Below are positions 62,470 through 64,000 of a stretch of 64,000 bases of DNA, in pieces; positions within the stretch are counted from its first letter, which is position 1; every line of letters starts with the position of its first letter. The DNA lies in the NCBI RefSeq assembly GCF_014805685.1, contig NC_060885.1, positions 9,966,132 through 10,030,131 on the forward strand. Direction: 5' to 3'. The translations under genes and the position numbers were made by a program. The DNA comes from Silurus meridionalis (Eukaryota > Chordata > Actinopteri > Siluriformes > Siluridae). The notes beneath the pieces are model-generated. The model did not search any database and was not told the origin of the DNA. It saw nothing but the letters and a program-made list of their open reading frames with translations.

Positions 62470-63450
62470 CTAAGAGACAGGAACCCGTTGTCATGTTACA
62501 AGTGACGAGACAACAATCGGCACCTCTTATGCTTTAAACCCATTAATTTAAAAGTGGAACGTGTTTAAAGATCTGTTCTGTTCAATTTGCCGAAGGTTGT
62601 TTATATGCAGAACATTACATCATTTTTTTCATTTTCTTCTTTTTACTTGGTCACCTGCCAGCTGCCACCCACCAGGCAGCTATCTTCTTTTTTAAGTCAA
62701 CCTCCACATATTTCCAAACTACTGCTCCTGCTGTCTAATAGGGCAGTGTAACAAACTCAGAAGAAAATGCTGCCTGTCCTCTTTGACATACACGACCACA
62801 CAGAATAGGCTAGGGTCAAGGTAATGACAGAAACTGTGTGCGGTCCCTCTAACCCAAAAACATACAGCTAATTTAATTCCATTGGCTCTCAGTGGCAGGT
62901 TTCTTACAATTTCTTAAAGATTTACAATCTCTTAAGACATTTTTCTGTTGTGAAAAAAAAGGCTCCCCTCAGCAGCCATATCTTTACCTTGCAACTTATT
63001 TTGCCTACACACTAACCCTTTAAACTAAAGAGAATTTGTTCACTTACATTCCTCACTCTTGTAATATGCAAAATTGAATAAATGTTGTTATTATTTAATT
63101 TTAAAGTATATGTAGTTATTGTCTAGTATGCATTATTATCTTAACTTTTTTAATTAAGTCCAAAATGTAAAACAATTGAATGCAGAAAACATATCTGCCC
63201 TCAGCCTGGCCACAGTAAAAACAGCCTTGACAGGACAGGATTGAGCATAAATACACACTATATGAAGGTCATGGTCTTGCAAGAATCAGTTTCTAAAACA
63301 CTAAATGCAGACACTATAGCCCTCTTTTGGGGAGCAGAGTTTCTCATGGCAACCAGGTTTTTGAAATGTTCACCTTTTGTAACCTCTGGATGCCACTCAC
63401 CACTCTCAAAAAACACTACCATTCACAGGAACGTAATGTTTTGCTGTACA
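62470..63450 (-). other. Intron of unc93b1
   Basis: Begins (in minus orientation, ends) with acceptor CTCTTAG at 62470-62476. AT-rich, with no exon matching the upstream part of UNC93B1. Confidence 0.5.
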
Positions 63451-63454
63451 ATAT

Positions 63455-63975
63455 TCACTATATGGACAAAGGCTTGTGGACACCTCACTGTAAGATCTGT
63501 AATTGCTTTTTGAACATCCCTTTTCATATTTAGTCCTAAACTGCTTTTATAATGCCTCTACTCTGTTAGGAAGATGTTCTACTAGATTTTAGTGTGCTTG
63601 TGGAGATTTTGAACTCATTCAAACACAGGGGCATTAGAAAAGTCAGGTTTTGATGTAGCGTGTTCAGTCCTAGGATGCAATCAGTGTTTCAATTTATTCT
63701 AAATGTGTCCAATAGGGCTGAGGACTGAGCTCTAAGTAGGCCACTCAGGATCTTCCACTCCACACCATGTAAACCATATGTTAATGGAGTTTGATTAGTG
63801 CACAGAAACATTAACATGCGTGAACAGAGGTTTGGGTCTCCTAGCTGATGTAAAGGGAAAATCTATGACACCCTATACAATTGTGTGACTCCAACTTTGT
63901 GGTAACAGTTTAAAAGCCACACATGGCTGAAAAGGTCACGTGTCCCAGTACTTTTGTCCATATAGTACATTTTGT
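63455..63975. mobile_element. MITE with ACTATATGGACAAA terminal inverted repeats
   Basis: The left end CACTATATGGACAAAGGCTT and the right end GTACTTTTGTCCATATAGTA are inverted copies. The element is about 510 bases and has no transposase frame. It lies inside the unc93b1 intron. Elements with this terminus are widespread in teleosts. Confidence 0.75.
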
Positions 63976-64000
63976 AAAAGTTGTTTCCACCTGCAGATAA

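Overview
The window looks like a chromosomal segment of a bony fish, probably an otophysan (catfish-like) teleost. It is AT-rich, has long introns with GT-AG junctions, is full of di- and tetranucleotide microsatellites, and carries a repeat set typical of fish: L2/CR1-like and RTE-like LINEs, tRNA-derived SINEs, Tc1/mariner, piggyBac and hAT-like DNA transposons. The lineage call rests on repeat types and protein resemblance recalled from memory. No database search was run.

Three protein-coding genes are well supported, all on the minus strand. (1) rtn4rl2 (29.4-31.5 kb): a complete three-exon Nogo-receptor-like LRR protein with an LRRNT, LRRs, an LRRCT and a hydrophobic C-terminus suited to a GPI anchor, plus a CpG-rich TATA promoter. 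(2) A crybb1-type beta-crystallin (50.1-55.4 kb): five coding exons, a noncoding first exon and a TATA box. The four Greek-key motifs each occupy one exon. (3) unc93b1 (59.9 kb to beyond the right edge): the last five coding exons of the endosomal Toll-like receptor chaperone, including one GC-AG intron. A fourth, unidentified minus-strand transcription unit may start near 3.85 kb. Its evidence is a CCAAT/GC-box promoter and a first exon with a good splice donor; its coding part is not visible here.

Layout: 0.1-0.5 kb Tc1/mariner relic; 2.6-4.0 kb CpG-rich promoter region; 4.5-6.3 kb truncated L2-like LINE; 7.0-9.6 kb RTE and Tc1 relics; 9.9-11.2 kb tandem repeats; 12-13.5 kb piggyBac relic with flanking inverted repeats; 16.2-21.1 kb nested LINE, SINE and DNA-transposon relics; 23.0-24.0 kb hAT-like element; 24.4-26 kb possible regulatory motifs; 27.5 kb SINE; 29.4-32.2 kb rtn4rl2 and its CpG island; 32-49 kb gene-poor with two copies of one MITE family and a SINE with a tRNA-Glu head; then the crystallin and unc93b1.

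The three genes act in separate processes (neuronal surface receptor, lens structural protein, innate immune trafficking), and nothing in the sequence links them beyond adjacency. I found no new multigene system. The most distinctive signals are two start-stop uORFs that are the only AUGs in the putative first exon near 3.6-3.8 kb, a 34-bp-arm hairpin inside the piggyBac relic, a SINE whose tail matches an RTE LINE end in the same window, a 96-bp TA-cored palindrome, and the GC-AG intron of unc93b1.
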